Shown: positions 25,849-35,629, counted from the first letter of the stretch. The stretch: 40,728 bases of DNA from Clostridia bacterium BRH_c25 (GCA_001515955.1 LOES01000103.1:1-40728), one strand, 5' to 3'. A program made the numbers and translations. The notes: generated from the letters alone by a model not told the origin.

Positions 25849-27198
25849 ATGAACGCAAAACAATACTGCGAGGAACTTTACGAAAGAGTTGTAAAGAGAA
25901 ATCCTGGAGAGCCGGAATTCCATCAAACTGTTAGAGAGGTTCTTGATTCCTTAGTACCAGTTCTTGATAAGCGCCCTGATTTTATAGAGCTTGGTATCAT
26001 GGAAAGCCTGGTTGAACCGGAAAGACAGTTCACATTCAGAGTGCCGTGGGTGGATGACAAAGGTAAGGTACAGGTTAACAGAGGCTTTAGAGTACAGTTC
26101 AACGGAGCTATTGGACCATACAAGGGGGGCTTGAGATTCCATTCTTCAGTATATATAGGAATCATCAAATTCCTCGGCTTTGAGCAAACATTCAAAAACT
26201 CCCTGACCGGTCTGCCAATAGGCGGCGGCAAGGGCGGTTCCGACTTTGACCCAAGAGGCAAGTCAGATGCAGAAATAATGAGATTCTGCCAGAGCTTTAT
26301 GACCGAACTTTACAAATATATCGGGCCGGACGTCGACGTTCCTGCAGGTGACATCGGTGTTGGCGGAAGAGAAATTGGCTACCTCTACGGACAGTATAGA
26401 AGAATCAAAGGTGTATTTGAAAACGGCGTACTTACCGGAAAAGGCCTTTCTTATGGCGGAAGCCTGATAAGACCTGAGGCTACAGGCTATGGTGTTACTT
26501 ATTTCTGTAATGAAATGCTGAAGCATGAAGGTGATACAATCGAAGGCAAGACAGTTGCTATTTCCGGCTTTGGTAATGTTGCATGGGGTATATGCATAAA
26601 GGTTGCCGAATTAGGCGGAAAAGTTGTTACACTCTCAGGCCCTGACGGATACATCTATGATCCGGATGGAGTAGTAGGCGAAAAGATAGAATATTTGCTT
26701 GAAATGCGTAATTCAGGAAGAGATATGGTTAAGGACTATGCAGATAAGTATGGAGTTCAGTTCTTCCCTGGGGAAAAGCCGTGGAATGTCAAAGCTGATA
26801 TTATAATACCTGCTGCTACTCAGAACGATATCCTGTTGGAGCATGCAAAACAAATAGTTGCCAACGGTGTCAAGTATGTCTGCGAAGCTGCCAATATGCC
26901 ATGTACAAACGAAGCAGTTGAGTACTTCCTCGAGCATAAGCTGATAGTTGGACCCTCCAAGGCAGCCAATGCCGGCGGAGTTGCTACATCAGCCCTTGAA
27001 ATGTCCCAGAACAGCATGAGACTTTCATGGACAGCAGAAGAAGTTGACCAGAAGCTTCATCAGATAATGATCAACATACACAACAATGCAATGAAAGCTG
27101 CCGAAGAGTTTGGATTCGGCTACAACCTGGTTGCAGGCGCCAATATCGCAGGCTTCCTTAAAGTAGCAGAAGCTATGAAGGCTCAGGGTATAGTATAA
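25849..27198 (+). CDS. gdhA: Glutamate dehydrogenase, hexameric (NADP-type family)
   Basis: Interconverts 2-oxoglutarate plus ammonia and glutamate; 449 residues, normal for the 50-kDa hexameric class. The substrate site is GPYKGGLRFH, the catalytic lysine block is LPIGGGKGGSDFDP (Lys128), followed by PAGDIGVGGREIGYL and the dinucleotide fold with ISGFGNVAWG. Family resemblance is to the clostridial/NADP-type enzymes, but the NAD versus NADP preference is not provable by eye. GGAGGG lies 9 bases before the ATG. Monocistronic, with a hairpin at 27228. Confidence 0.96.
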   Translation: MNAKQYCEELYERVVKRNPGEPEFHQTVREVLDSLVPVLDKRPDFIELGIMESLVEPERQFTFRVPWVDDKGKVQVNRGFRVQFNGAIGPYKGGLRFHSSVYIGIIKFLGFEQTFKNSLTGLPIGGGKGGSDFDPRGKSDAEIMRFCQSFMTELYKYIGPDVDVPAGDIGVGGREIGYLYGQYRRIKGVFENGVLTGKGLSYGGSLIRPEATGYGVTYFCNEMLKHEGDTIEGKTVAISGFGNVAWGICIKVAELGGKVVTLSGPDGYIYDPDGVVGEKIEYLLEMRNSGRDMVKDYADKYGVQFFPGEKPWNVKADIIIPAATQNDILLEHAKQIVANGVKYVCEAANMPCTNEAVEYFLEHKLIVGPSKAANAGGVATSALEMSQNSMRLSWTAEEVDQKLHQIMINIHNNAMKAAEEFGFGYNLVAGANIAGFLKVAEAMKAQGIV

Positions 27199-27227
27199 TA
27201 TAAATAATATCAACCATTTAAGCTTTA

Positions 27228-27257
27228 AAGAGACCTGTGAATTATCACAGGTCTCTT
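27228..27257 (+). terminator. Terminator of gdhA
   Basis: A perfect 13-bp stem with a 4-base loop (ATTA), 30 bases after the gdhA stop. The following T-run is imperfect (CAGTTTGATT). Confidence 0.7.
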
Positions 27258-27584
27258 CAGTTTGATTATTGACTACCTCCACCTTTAAGCTTATCCGCCT
27301 TGAACAATTCAAATTTGTAATCCTCTCTGAATAATTAAGGTGTAGACTTTCTGAACATCCGTATATATACAGCTCCATCACAAAACCTACCCTGGCATTC
27401 CTCAGATTATTTTACAATATCCGCCAATTATATCCTGCAATTTATGTTTAATATTGAAGGATAAAGGAGGTTTATGCAGAATATGTATATGGTAAAGCTT
27501 TATATGTAATAATAACCATTTTTCATATGTGAGTATTATTGCTCACTATACAGTAATTTATTGCGGAAGTGAGTGTGTAATAAT
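27258..27584. other. Intergenic stretch upstream of the broken sensor gene
   Basis: No conserved gene is visible. It contains an 11-codon frame with a very strong ribosome site (27474-27509) and a small inverted repeat GTGAG-TATTATTG-CTCAC near 27530-27547 that could be an operator. The rest is unremarkable AT-rich sequence. Confidence 0.4.
27474..27509 (+). CDS. Possible 11-codon leader peptide
   Basis: ATG through TAA encodes MQNMYMVKLYM, preceded by AAAGGAGG at an ideal 3-5 base distance. It lies 75 bp before the broken sensor gene. The product is too short to match anything, and whether it is translated is unknown. Confidence 0.25.
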   Translation: MQNMYMVKLYM

Positions 27585-29301
27585 ATGCTGAGAAAATTTA
27601 TTATAAGCATTGTTTTACTGATAACCCTTGCAGTTTTATCCATCTCTTCTTCTGCCTCAAGCATTTCTTATTCTGAACAACCCCCAACCGAGCTGATATA
27701 TCAAGTTGACGAAAGCCATCCGCCTTTTGAATACTCCTCCGGTGATGAAGTCTATGGCTTCGGTATGGATCTCGGCAATATAATATTCAGCGCAGGCAAT
27801 TACAATGTCCGGTATTCCTCTGATACCTGGAGCAAAGTCTATGACCGGATAAAAAAAGGTGAAATTGACATATGTGGTTTACTGGCCATAACTGAAGATC
27901 GAAAAAAGGATATACTGTTTTCCAAGCCCGTAGTCAAAACCTTCAGAGCTGTATATGCAAAAAGAGCAATGAAAATTAGTGAAATTACAGATATTGCAGG
28001 GTACAGAATCGGGGGTACAAAAGTCCGACTACTCTGAGGCAATACTTCAAAATGAACTTGGCATAAAAAACTACTTTACCTTCAAGGACCTGGAGGAATG
28101 TATCCATGCCCTGAAAGAAGACAGTATAGATATTGTTTTGGGGAACCAGGAAGTAACAAACTACCTGCTTGTAAAGCTTCAGATGTCCAATGACATATCA
28201 CCCCATATCATAAATCTTTATCCGATTGATTTGGCTTTTGGTGTCAGTAAAACCAGACCTGAGCTTATACCCTTCATTAATGAACAAATTAAAAAGCTGA
28301 AGAAATCAGGCCTGTACGAGCAAGCCTTCCAGAAGCATTTTTACAGACATTCGGAGAATTTCAGAACCAATCAGCAAAGAATGTTTATGTCCTTGTGCAT
28401 ATTTCTTTTATTTGTGATAATCACTACTGCAATGTCCTCCAATGCCATTATAAGGCAGCTCCGGAAAATGGTTGACAAAGCCACAAGCAATCTGAAGAAG
28501 GAACATGAACTGCTTCGGATTACACTTCTGAGTATAACAGATGGTGTAATGGCAGTTAACAGTCAAGGCAGAGTAACCTTTATAAATCATGCTGCAGAAC
28601 AGCTTACAGGCTTTATTGAAAAGGAGTGTATAGACAAGCCTTTGGATGAAGTGCTGAATATCATAGATACAGACAGGGGAATGCAATATGAAGTCCCTGT
28701 AAAGGAGGTTCTTGACTAGGGATGTCCGGTCAACTTCAACAGCCTCAATATGCTTATATCCAAAAGAGGCTCCCAACATCTGATTCTTGGCTCCGCATCT
28801 CCCATAAAAAATGATACGGATGAAGTAATCGGCGTTCTGGTTGCCTTCCAGGATATATCTGAAAAAAAACAGTCCGAGGAAACTATTAAATACCATGAGT
28901 ATTATGACAGTCTTACAGACTTACCCAACAGAAAGCTTCTTCATCAATACCTGAACAGTGCTGTTGAAAATGCCGGCAGGAATAACAGCAAGCTGGCTGT
29001 CCTTATCATTGATCTTGACTATTTCAAGAATATAAACAATTCACTGGGACATCATATCGGTGATAAGCTGCTCCAGCAAGCTGCAACAAGGCTGATTAAA
29101 GTGCTTAACGGGAATGATGTCCTCGCCAGAATGGGTGGAGATGAGTTCACAATTCTAATGCCGCAAATCAACGGAGTAGAACAGGCATACGAGCTTGCTC
29201 ACAGAGTAATAGAAGAATTGAGATATGAATATGTTATAGATGAGCATGAACCCCTGCCCCTTATAGAGCTTCAAAAGAATTTACTGCAGGGAATGGCATG
29301 A
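27585..29301 (+). pseudogene. Degraded sensor diguanylate cyclase (SBP domain-TM-PAS-GGDEF)
   Basis: The original protein had a signal peptide (MLRKFIISIVLLITLAVL), an extracellular family-3 solute-binding sensor domain, a membrane span (FMSLCIFLLFVIITTAMSS), a PAS domain (ITDGVMAVNSQGRVTFINHAAEQLTG shortened by lesions) and a GGDEF domain with an intact RMGGDEF site. Three lesions are visible: a +1 frameshift in a G5 run at 28011-28015, after which the frame continues as GVQKSDYSEAIL; an in-frame TAG at 28717-28719, with PAS sequence continuing beyond it (GCPVNFNSLN); and an early end, since the GGDEF domain stops about 30-40 residues short. The product would normally make cyclic di-GMP in response to an external ligand. 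Two independent lesions make sequencing error an unlikely full explanation. Confidence 0.85.
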
Positions 29302-29352
29302 TTTAATAAGGTATACAGTGTGTTCAGTGTTATATGTTATCTTTCATTTGTA

Positions 29353-29384
29353 TTGTTAACCTCATACATAAATACAGTTGACAA
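29353..29384 (+). promoter_or_regulatory. BirA operator (BioO) of bioY
   Basis: Palindromic half-sites TTGTTAAC (29353-29360) and GTTGACAA (29377-29384) separated by 16 bp match the biotin-repressor operator known for Firmicutes. It overlaps the -35 box of the bioY promoter, so BirA-biotinyl-AMP would block polymerase. Confidence 0.85.
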
Positions 29385-29406
29385 TACACTGTCATATATA
29401 TATAAT
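29378..29406 (+). promoter_or_regulatory. Consensus SigA promoter of bioY
   Basis: Perfect TTGACA (29378-29383), 17-bp spacer and TATAAT (29401-29406), 47 bp before the bioY start. Confidence 0.85.
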
Positions 29407-29453
29407 TAGGTTTGTAGTTATCAATTTTAAATTAACAACAGGGGGTAAAAAAC

Positions 29454-29999
29454 ATGCAAAAGAAATTTTCAGTTAGGGACTTATGCTACATATCACTATT
29501 TGCCACGCTTATATCAGTTTCAGGGTACATTTATATACCCCTCCCCTTCTCTACAGTTCCGGTAACCGCCCAGACCCTTGCGGTTATGCTGGCAGGAAGT
29601 CTGCTGCCTGTAGGACATGCGGCTGCTAGTGTGCTAATCTTTCTCCTGATGGGTGCAATAGGTCTTCCTGTTTTCTCAGGTGGTGCTGCAGGCTTGGGTA
29701 TTATTATCGGGAAGACAGGAGGCTACTTGATAGGCTTTCTTGCCGGAGCTGTTTTCATATCGGCACTAAAGGGCAAAAGGACTGATTTCTTGAGGCTGCT
29801 GACTGTAAATGCAGTTGGAGGAATTCTATTGGTATATGCATTTGGCGTATTCTGGCTGAACTATATTACCGGATTAGGCATCTCTCAAGCAATTGTGTTG
29901 GGTGCACTTCCCTTTATACCCGGGGATATTGTTAAAATAATAGTTGCAGCACTTGTCACCTTAAGACTCAAAAAACATGTGAAGCTCGGTGCTGATTGA
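29454..29999 (+). CDS. bioY: Biotin transporter substrate-binding subunit BioY
   Basis: S component of an ECF-type vitamin importer, which binds biotin in the membrane. 181 residues with about six hydrophobic spans. Family blocks include YIPLPFSTVPVTAQTLAVML near the N-terminus, LLMGAIGLPVFSGGAAGLG and GGYLIGFLAGA, and PGDIVKIIVAALV near the end. GGGGG lies 6-10 bases before the ATG. No ECF ATPase or T component is adjacent, so it presumably shares an energising module encoded elsewhere. Control by BirA is supported by the operator upstream. It converges on the DUF192 gene with one base between the stops. Confidence 0.95.
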   Translation: MQKKFSVRDLCYISLFATLISVSGYIYIPLPFSTVPVTAQTLAVMLAGSLLPVGHAAASVLIFLLMGAIGLPVFSGGAAGLGIIIGKTGGYLIGFLAGAVFISALKGKRTDFLRLLTVNAVGGILLVYAFGVFWLNYITGLGISQAIVLGALPFIPGDIVKIIVAALVTLRLKKHVKLGAD

Positions 30000-30000
30000 T

Positions 30001-30339
30001 TCAGCTCAAAATCAAAATATCGCCCATTGAAATATTTTTTCTGCCAACCGTGCCTTCCGGCAGCTCCAAGACTATATATGCCTTACGGACAAAGCCGCTT
30101 TGCCGCCACGGTTTTATTTTTTCCTTTATGGATATAACCCTATGGTCTATATCCATAAAGACAACATCTATCGCAAATCTCATGAAGCATGTATGTATTG
30201 AATTGCAGCCCAGCAGCATAAGTCCTTCGCTGCTGCTGATCCTTCTCTTAAACATAAGTCCGACCAGGCGTTCCTTAAAGCTTCTGGCTATTTTGATATC
30301 AGCAACCACCATGGTTTTCTTTGTTTCATTGTATAACAT
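30001..30339 (-). CDS. DUF192 family protein
   Basis: A 112-residue small domain protein with the DUF192 signature: RLVGLMFKRRI, then LMLLGCNSIHTCFMRFAIDVVFMD and a C-terminal LELPEGT. The function is unknown; family members are often exported or encoded in pilus/secretion loci. Here there is no signal peptide, and the gene is the last of the tad operon, 11 bp after tadC, with its own AAGGAGG. This position suggests a role linked to the pilus, by association only. Confidence 0.88.
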   Translation of the reverse strand: MLYNETKKTMVVADIKIARSFKERLVGLMFKRRISSSEGLMLLGCNSIHTCFMRFAIDVVFMDIDHRVISIKEKIKPWRQSGFVRKAYIVLELPEGTVGRKNISMGDILILS

Positions 30340-30350
30340 ATTGTACCTCC

Positions 30351-31265
30351 TTATTTTGCAAAAGCCTGCATGACTTTTATCAGAACCGGTCCAAGAAGCA
30401 CTATGAATATCGTAGGCATTATGAATATTATCATGGGCAGCAGCATCTTTACCGGTGCCTTCATAGCATTCTCCCGGGTTTTCTGCCTTCTTTTCTGCCT
30501 TACCAAGGAGGACTGTATCCTAAGAACATTTCCAATGCTTATACCCAATTGATCTGCTTGTATTATTGCACCTACAAAAGTCACAAGACCGGGAACAGGC
30601 ACTCTCTCTATAAGAGACCGGAATGCATCCTTCTTGGATACCCCGACTCTCATTTCCTTCAATACTATTGAAAACTCCTGCACCAGCACTCCTGACATTT
30701 TTTCAACCAGCTTTGCAACTGCACCGTCAAAGCTTAAACCCGCTTCTATTGATACGGTAAGCAGATCAAGTACATCAGGGAGACTTCGTTCAATTTCCTT
30801 TTGCCGCACAACAATTTTATGCTTCAAGTAATATTTAGGGAGTATATTGATTATCCCCGCCAAAGAAAGCAGAATGACCAAAACCTTTGGCAGAGGCGTA
30901 CCTATTGCAATCCTAAGTATTATCGCTGCCGCAGCAGAAATACAAGTGAAGCAGATCTGAAAGAAAACAATTCCCCCTACGCTAATCCCCTTTGGACTAC
31001 CTGCTTCTTTTATTCTCTTTTCCATCTGCTTATAATAGTGCTTTGGTGTAACCCTGTCCAGAAAGCTATCAGCCTTTCCCAGTACAGGCTTTATAACCCT
31101 TTCTGCAAAGGAACCCTCCAGCACACCTTCGGCCATTACATCTGTATGCAAAAATTCTTTTATCCTTTTCTGTATATGCAGCTTATCCTTGAAAAGTATG
31201 TTTAATACTATCACTATGATAAAGCATACCGTTGCAAATGTACCTATGATTATAGCCGCAAGCAT
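30351..31265 (-). CDS. tadC: Tad pilus inner-membrane protein TadC
   Basis: A 304-residue type II secretion F-domain protein that forms the pilus assembly platform in the membrane with TadB. An N-terminal span is followed by a basic cytosolic segment (RIKEAGSPKGI), two spans, the GspF-like cytosolic domain (LPDVLDLLTVSIEAGLSFDGA, shortened) and C-terminal spans (IFIMPTIFIVLLGPVLI). It follows tadB with a 2-base gap. It is assigned TadC rather than TadB by order, since TadB precedes it, and by sequence resemblance. Confidence 0.88.
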   Translation of the reverse strand: MLAAIIIGTFATVCFIIVIVLNILFKDKLHIQKRIKEFLHTDVMAEGVLEGSFAERVIKPVLGKADSFLDRVTPKHYYKQMEKRIKEAGSPKGISVGGIVFFQICFTCISAAAAIILRIAIGTPLPKVLVILLSLAGIINILPKYYLKHKIVVRQKEIERSLPDVLDLLTVSIEAGLSFDGAVAKLVEKMSGVLVQEFSIVLKEMRVGVSKKDAFRSLIERVPVPGLVTFVGAIIQADQLGISIGNVLRIQSSLVRQKRRQKTRENAMKAPVKMLLPMIIFIMPTIFIVLLGPVLIKVMQAFAK

Positions 31266-31267
31266 AA

Positions 31268-32233
31268 CTACACCTCTATTCTAATAATCATCCTGATAAG
31301 AAATATCCCTATGCCCTGCATTACTACAGCCAGGATTATCATAGCCCACCCCACGGGATTCTCAAAAAGCTCGGAAATATAAGAGGGATTTATAAAGTAA
31401 AGTATTACTCCAAGGGCAACCGGCAGCAAGGATATTATAATTCCTGAAATCCTCCCTTGTGCTGTCAATATCTTTATTTCACCTTTTACTTTTATCCTGG
31501 AGCGTATTGTTTCAGATATATTGTCCAATATCTCCGACAGGTTCCCCCCTATCTGCCTTTGTATAAGCACTGCCATTATAATCAGCTCCAGATCCTGACT
31601 TTGAACCCTCTTGCCCAGACTTTCCAAGGCCTTTTCCGTATTAACCCCCAGGCTGATTTCCTTTAGTATTTGTTGGAATTCAAGAGAAATGGGAGGAGGA
31701 AGCTCCTTGGCGGCAGTGTCAACTGCCTGAAGAAAGCTGTATCCCGATTTCAGAGTATTTGAAATAAGTGCTATTGTATCCGGCAGCTGTTGCTCAAGCT
31801 TTTGCAGGATGTCCCTTTTCCTTGCATTTACATAGATTCCAGGTACACATGCTGCCAGCATTGCAAAACCAACTGATGCAGTCAGACTTTCTGTGAATAT
31901 AAGAAAAATCACTGCCGCTGATATGAAGGTCAGTATATTTATTGCTATGTATTCCTCAGGTTTTAGCGGCAAATGTGCTTGAATGAGATCTATTTCGACC
32001 TTTCCCTTGTACTTGCTTCCCAATTTGCTTTTCCCTAGAGTTTTACTTAAGGCCACCATACCCTCACGCCAGGAGATTCCTTTTTCTTTTTCAGGCTTTT
32101 CTTTATTTTTCTCCGGATTAAGATAGTGCTTCATCCTGCCGGATATATTCCTTTTGCCGGATAAAAATGAACACATCAAGTATATAACAATTATCAAATT
32201 CAAAAAAAACAGCAGCAGTACAAGCTCCAGCAT
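31268..32233 (-). CDS. tadB: Tad pilus inner-membrane protein TadB
   Basis: A 321-residue F-domain platform protein. It has an N-terminal span (LVLLLFFLNLIIVIYLMC), a paired span near residues 100-130, the conserved cytosolic block LPDTIALISNTLKSGYS, QRQIGGNLSEILDNISETIR and a C-terminal pair of spans. It probably heterodimerises with TadC and contacts the ATPase TadA encoded upstream. ATG 32233, 18 bp after the tadA stop. Confidence 0.9.
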   Translation of the reverse strand: MLELVLLLFFLNLIIVIYLMCSFLSGKRNISGRMKHYLNPEKNKEKPEKEKGISWREGMVALSKTLGKSKLGSKYKGKVEIDLIQAHLPLKPEEYIAINILTFISAAVIFLIFTESLTASVGFAMLAACVPGIYVNARKRDILQKLEQQLPDTIALISNTLKSGYSFLQAVDTAAKELPPPISLEFQQILKEISLGVNTEKALESLGKRVQSQDLELIIMAVLIQRQIGGNLSEILDNISETIRSRIKVKGEIKILTAQGRISGIIISLLPVALGVILYFINPSYISELFENPVGWAMIILAVVMQGIGIFLIRMIIRIEV

Positions 32234-32251
32234 GATGCTATCCCTCTTTTC

Positions 32252-33598
32252 TCATACTTGATTAAACAGGTTATTCGGCAACGATACTCTTGTGTTAGCA
32301 AGCTTTTCCATGAACTTCGGCCTTATGCCGGTTGCTGTGAAGCTTCCCTGTATTTTCCCTTTTTCATCTATTCCCTTTTCATTAAATAGGAATAGGTCCT
32401 GAAGTATTATCGTGTCCTTTTCCATACCCTGTACTTCTGTTATATGGGTTATCTTCCTGCTTCCGTCCTTCAATCTTGTCTGCTGTATTATGATATCTAT
32501 AGCAGAGGCTATTTGCTCCCTTATAGCTCTTACCGGAAGATCCATACCTGCCATGAGCACCATTGTCTCCAGCCTTGACAGCATATCTCTGGGAGAGTTG
32601 GAGTGACCTGTGGTGATTGAACCGTCATGGCCTGTATTCATTGCCTGCAGCATGTCCAAAGCTTCTCCCCCTCTGACCTCTCCTATTACTATTCTGTCCG
32701 GTCTCATTCTAAGGGCGTTTTTCACAAGCTCCCTTATGCTGATTGCGCCTTTACCTTCTATGTTTGCAGGCCTGCTCTCAAGCCTCACTACATGCTCCTG
32801 CCTGAGCTGAAGCTCCGCAGCATCTTCTATGGTCAGTATTCTTTCATCGTCAGGAATGAAGGAGGAAAGCACATTCAGGGTTGTAGTCTTACCACTTCCG
32901 GTACCCCCTGAAACAACAATATTGAGCCGTGCTTTGATACATGCCTCAATAAAAAGTGCCATATCCGGGGTCAAAGTGCCAAAGGAAATCAAATTGCCTA
33001 CGCTAAAGGGCTTTTTAGAAAATTTTCTTATAGTTATTGTTGGTCCGTTAAGTGATAACGGGGGGATTACCGCATTTACTCTTGAACCATCAGGAAGCCT
33101 CGCATCAACCATTGGAGAACTCTCATCTATTCTTCTTCCCAGAGGGGATACTATTTTTTCAATAATCCTCATCACATGCTGATTATCATCAAAGCTTGTA
33201 TCAGCAAGCTCCAGGCATCCTCTCTTCTCAACATAGACCTGTTCCGGTCCATTCACCATTATTTCTGAAACTTCCTCATCCAGAAGATACTTGCTAATTG
33301 GACCAAAGCCTATGGACTCATCTATTATGTAGTTTATCATTGTCTGCCGCTCGGTTCGTGAGAAGTGCAGTTCCTTTTCCTTAAGAGTTTCTTCCACTAT
33401 ACCGGCTATTTCTATATTGAGCCTCTGCTCCTCATCCTCCCTGTCCAGTAACCCCGTATCTATTCTTTCAATAATCTTTTTATGGATAATACTCTTAACC
33501 TCACCAAGGGGATCCTCTTTCTTTATCTCCCTGCTTGGTTGTCTGCCTTCTGACAACACCTCTGTTTTTTCCTGTTCCATCCTCTTAAGCAGGCTCAT
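32252..33598 (-). CDS. tadA: Tad pilus secretion ATPase TadA/CpaF
   Basis: Cytosolic hexameric motor that powers Flp pilus assembly; 448 residues. The N-terminal domain (about 30-180) carries [22 protein letters not shown], followed by the Walker A site GGTGSGKT at 231-238, an Asp box ([12 protein letters not shown]), Walker B ([16 protein letters not shown]) and a His box ([13 protein letters not shown]). Length and order are typical for CpaF. ATG 33598 follows a strong GGGAGGTGA site. Confidence 0.95.
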   Translation of the reverse strand: MSLLKRMEQEKTEVLSEGRQPSREIKKEDPLGEVKSIIHKKIIERIDTGLLDREDEEQRLNIEIAGIVEETLKEKELHFSRTERQTMINYIIDESIGFGPISKYLLDEEVSEIMVNGPEQVYVEKRGCLELADTSFDDNQHVMRIIEKIVSPLGRRIDESSPMVDARLPDGSRVNAVIPPLSLNGPTITIRKFSKKPFSVGNLISFGTLTPDMALFIEACIKARLNIVVSGGTGSGKTTTLNVLSSFIPDDERILTIEDAAELQLRQEHVVRLESRPANIEGKGAISIRELVKNALRMRPDRIVIGEVRGGEALDMLQAMNTGHDGSITTGHSNSPRDMLSRLETMVLMAGMDLPVRAIREQIASAIDIIIQQTRLKDGSRKITHITEVQGMEKDTIILQDLFLFNEKGIDEKGKIQGSFTATGIRPKFMEKLANTRVSLPNNLFNQV

Positions 33599-33642
33599 GA
33601 AATCACCTCCCGGGTATTACTCTATAGTCTGGTTGCGTGTTT

Positions 33643-34833
33643 CTAAAATACCGCTGCAAATATTCTCTTCTTAACCTTTTCATCACCAATTATACTCTGG
33701 GCGAGCTTGTAGATCCTTTTAGACACTGCCGATGATTTCCTATGGGCTACAAGAGGGTGCCCATTGTTAACCGATACTGTTACTGATGCTAAGTCATCCG
33801 GTATCATTGCCCATATATCTACTCCAAGAGCACTTTCAAAATCCGAGTGGTTTATACCAAAGTTCTCATTTGACTTATTTATTACAAGCTTGACCTTCTC
33901 TTTGGGATAATTCAAAGATTTCATCACCTCAAGACCGTTCTTGGTATTCTTTATAGACGGAAGGTCCAAGGTTGAAATGTATATTATCGTATCCGACATA
34001 TCCAGGGCAGTTATAACCGTATCATTGAAGCCATGGGAGGTGTCGATTATTATATAATCATACCTCCCCTTCAGAAACTCAATTATATTCTTTATATGTT
34101 CTGCCGTAACATACTCAGCATTTTCCGGCCTGATGGGAGCAGCAAGTACCTTTACTCCGGAATAATGGGCCAGAAGGTATTCCTCCATCAATCCGGAATC
34201 CTGCTCAATATTGGCGAAATCCTTTACCAACTCTGTCATGGAATTCTTGATATACAGGTTAAGACATATAGCAACATCTCCAAACTGCAAATCCAAATCC
34301 AGCAATACTATCTTTTTACCCGTGAGATTCGATAGTGATACTGCAAGATTAGTTGCTATAGTAGTCTTACCAACTCCACCTTTTGTGGAAAAAATACTTA
34401 TTATCCTAGACTCTATAATACTTGCAGAGATATTATTGTTCTTTCTCTTCTTGTTCATATCCATCTCATACACACGTCTTACAGTATCCACCAACTCTCT
34501 TACTCCAAAGGGCTTAACTACATAATCTCTTGCTCCCGCAGACATTGCCCTTTTTATATACTCCCCCTCGCCTTGTATAGACATTATTATTATGGATGAC
34601 TCAGCACCTTCTTCAGTCAAAGCTTGTGTTGCTTTTATCCCGTCCATTACAGGCATATTGATATCCATAAGTACAATATCGGGTCTTTTATCCCTGACAA
34701 TTTCTATCGCTTCTTCTCCATTCCCGGCTTCACCAATAATCTCTATGTCTTTTTCAAAGCTCATTATTGATGCAATGTTCTCTCTGGTCTGCTCAGAATC
34801 ATCAACAATAACCATTTTGATTTTATTTTCCAT
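33643..34833 (-). CDS. CpaE/TadZ-type pilus localisation protein (receiver + ParA-like ATPase)
   Basis: A 396-residue two-domain protein. Residues 1-122 form a response-regulator receiver with the acidic pair DD at 11-12, the potential phospho-acceptor Asp57 in VLMDINMP and the Lys of VVKPFG. Residues 143-390 form a MinD/ParA-type ATPase with the deviant Walker A KGGVGKTT (151-158) and DLDLQFGDVAI. CpaE/TadZ proteins place the pilus machinery at the cell pole. The intact receiver residues suggest control by phosphorylation, but no histidine kinase gene is nearby. Confidence 0.9.
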   Translation of the reverse strand: MENKIKMVIVDDSEQTRENIASIMSFEKDIEIIGEAGNGEEAIEIVRDKRPDIVLMDINMPVMDGIKATQALTEEGAESSIIIMSIQGEGEYIKRAMSAGARDYVVKPFGVRELVDTVRRVYEMDMNKKRKNNNISASIIESRIISIFSTKGGVGKTTIATNLAVSLSNLTGKKIVLLDLDLQFGDVAICLNLYIKNSMTELVKDFANIEQDSGLMEEYLLAHYSGVKVLAAPIRPENAEYVTAEHIKNIIEFLKGRYDYIIIDTSHGFNDTVITALDMSDTIIYISTLDLPSIKNTKNGLEVMKSLNYPKEKVKLVINKSNENFGINHSDFESALGVDIWAMIPDDLASVTVSVNNGHPLVAHRKSSAVSKRIYKLAQSIIGDEKVKKRIFAAVF

Positions 34834-34859
34834 ACTACCACCCTCTTGCTCCTAGAGTT

Positions 34860-35603
34860 TTAATTTGCTATTTTTCCTTTCGGCACTACCATATCATCCT
34901 TTATTACACCATTGGTCTGTACTCTGATATTATCAGCTGCAGGCTTTAGAGCAAGCCTCAGCACACCATTCTCATCAGCATATACAAGCCTCTCCGCTTC
35001 ATCCAGGGTCACAGCCAGCGTCACACTGGCAGGAAGCTTCCTGTCCTGTTCCTTAATAACCTGCATATTTTGACCCACCCCCATTACCTGCACATTCTGC
35101 AATATGGCCTTGGTATATTTGGGGTAGTATATCTTACTTCCTCCAATATCCACAGATGCTTCCTCAAAGGTTGCAATAACATCCACATAATCACCCGGGA
35201 TTATAAAATCTCCGACTTCAGTAACTTCATTTACTCCTATTGTTACAGCACGCTTTCCTGTAGGGATGACAAAGGCCATATTGGTTTTTTCTCCTGTATG
35301 GAGCCTTTCCGGTAATATTGCTTCTCCCTTTATAATTCTTTCTTTTGTCAGCCTTCCTACTATCTGGCTCTTATCCGACAATCCCATGATAATTTTAGTA
35401 TTTTTAGGGATCTGCACTTTCTCCAGCATATCATCCTTGACTACCGTCCTCGCAGGAATCTCAGATTTTGCAGCGTAAATCTCCGTATATTCTATATCAG
35501 ACGTTCTGCTATTCAGCCTTGTAATATAAAGATATAGCAGCAAGCTTGTAACAAGTGCCATTATGATTGCTATAACAAGTATCTTCTTATTAAGGCTCTC
35601 CAT
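34860..35603 (-). CDS. cpaB: Flp pilus assembly protein CpaB/RcpC
   Basis: A 247-residue protein with an N-terminal membrane anchor (ILVIAIIMALVTSLLLYLYI), then a SAF domain (EIPARTVVKDDMLEKV) and the RcpC/CpaB domain (AVTIGVNEVTEVGDFIIPGDYVDV). In Gram-negative Tad systems it is periplasmic; here it must sit outside the membrane, facing the wall. Of the starts in frame, ATG 35603 has AGGAG at 9 bases; GTG 35612 touches that site and is rejected. Sits between cpaE and the tadG-like gene. Confidence 0.88.
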   Translation of the reverse strand: MESLNKKILVIAIIMALVTSLLLYLYITRLNSRTSDIEYTEIYAAKSEIPARTVVKDDMLEKVQIPKNTKIIMGLSDKSQIVGRLTKERIIKGEAILPERLHTGEKTNMAFVIPTGKRAVTIGVNEVTEVGDFIIPGDYVDVIATFEEASVDIGGSKIYYPKYTKAILQNVQVMGVGQNMQVIKEQDRKLPASVTLAVTLDEAERLVYADENGVLRLALKPAADNIRVQTNGVIKDDMVVPKGKIAN

Positions 35604-35629
35604 TTTCACCACTCCTATAATTTAAGACA

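Noticed and set aside
27839..28042. Selenocysteine or programmed frameshift as explanation for the broken sensor gene
   Set aside because: The second lesion is TAG, not TGA; the frameshift site is a plain G-run without a slippery heptamer or stimulatory structure; and the C-terminus is also shortened.
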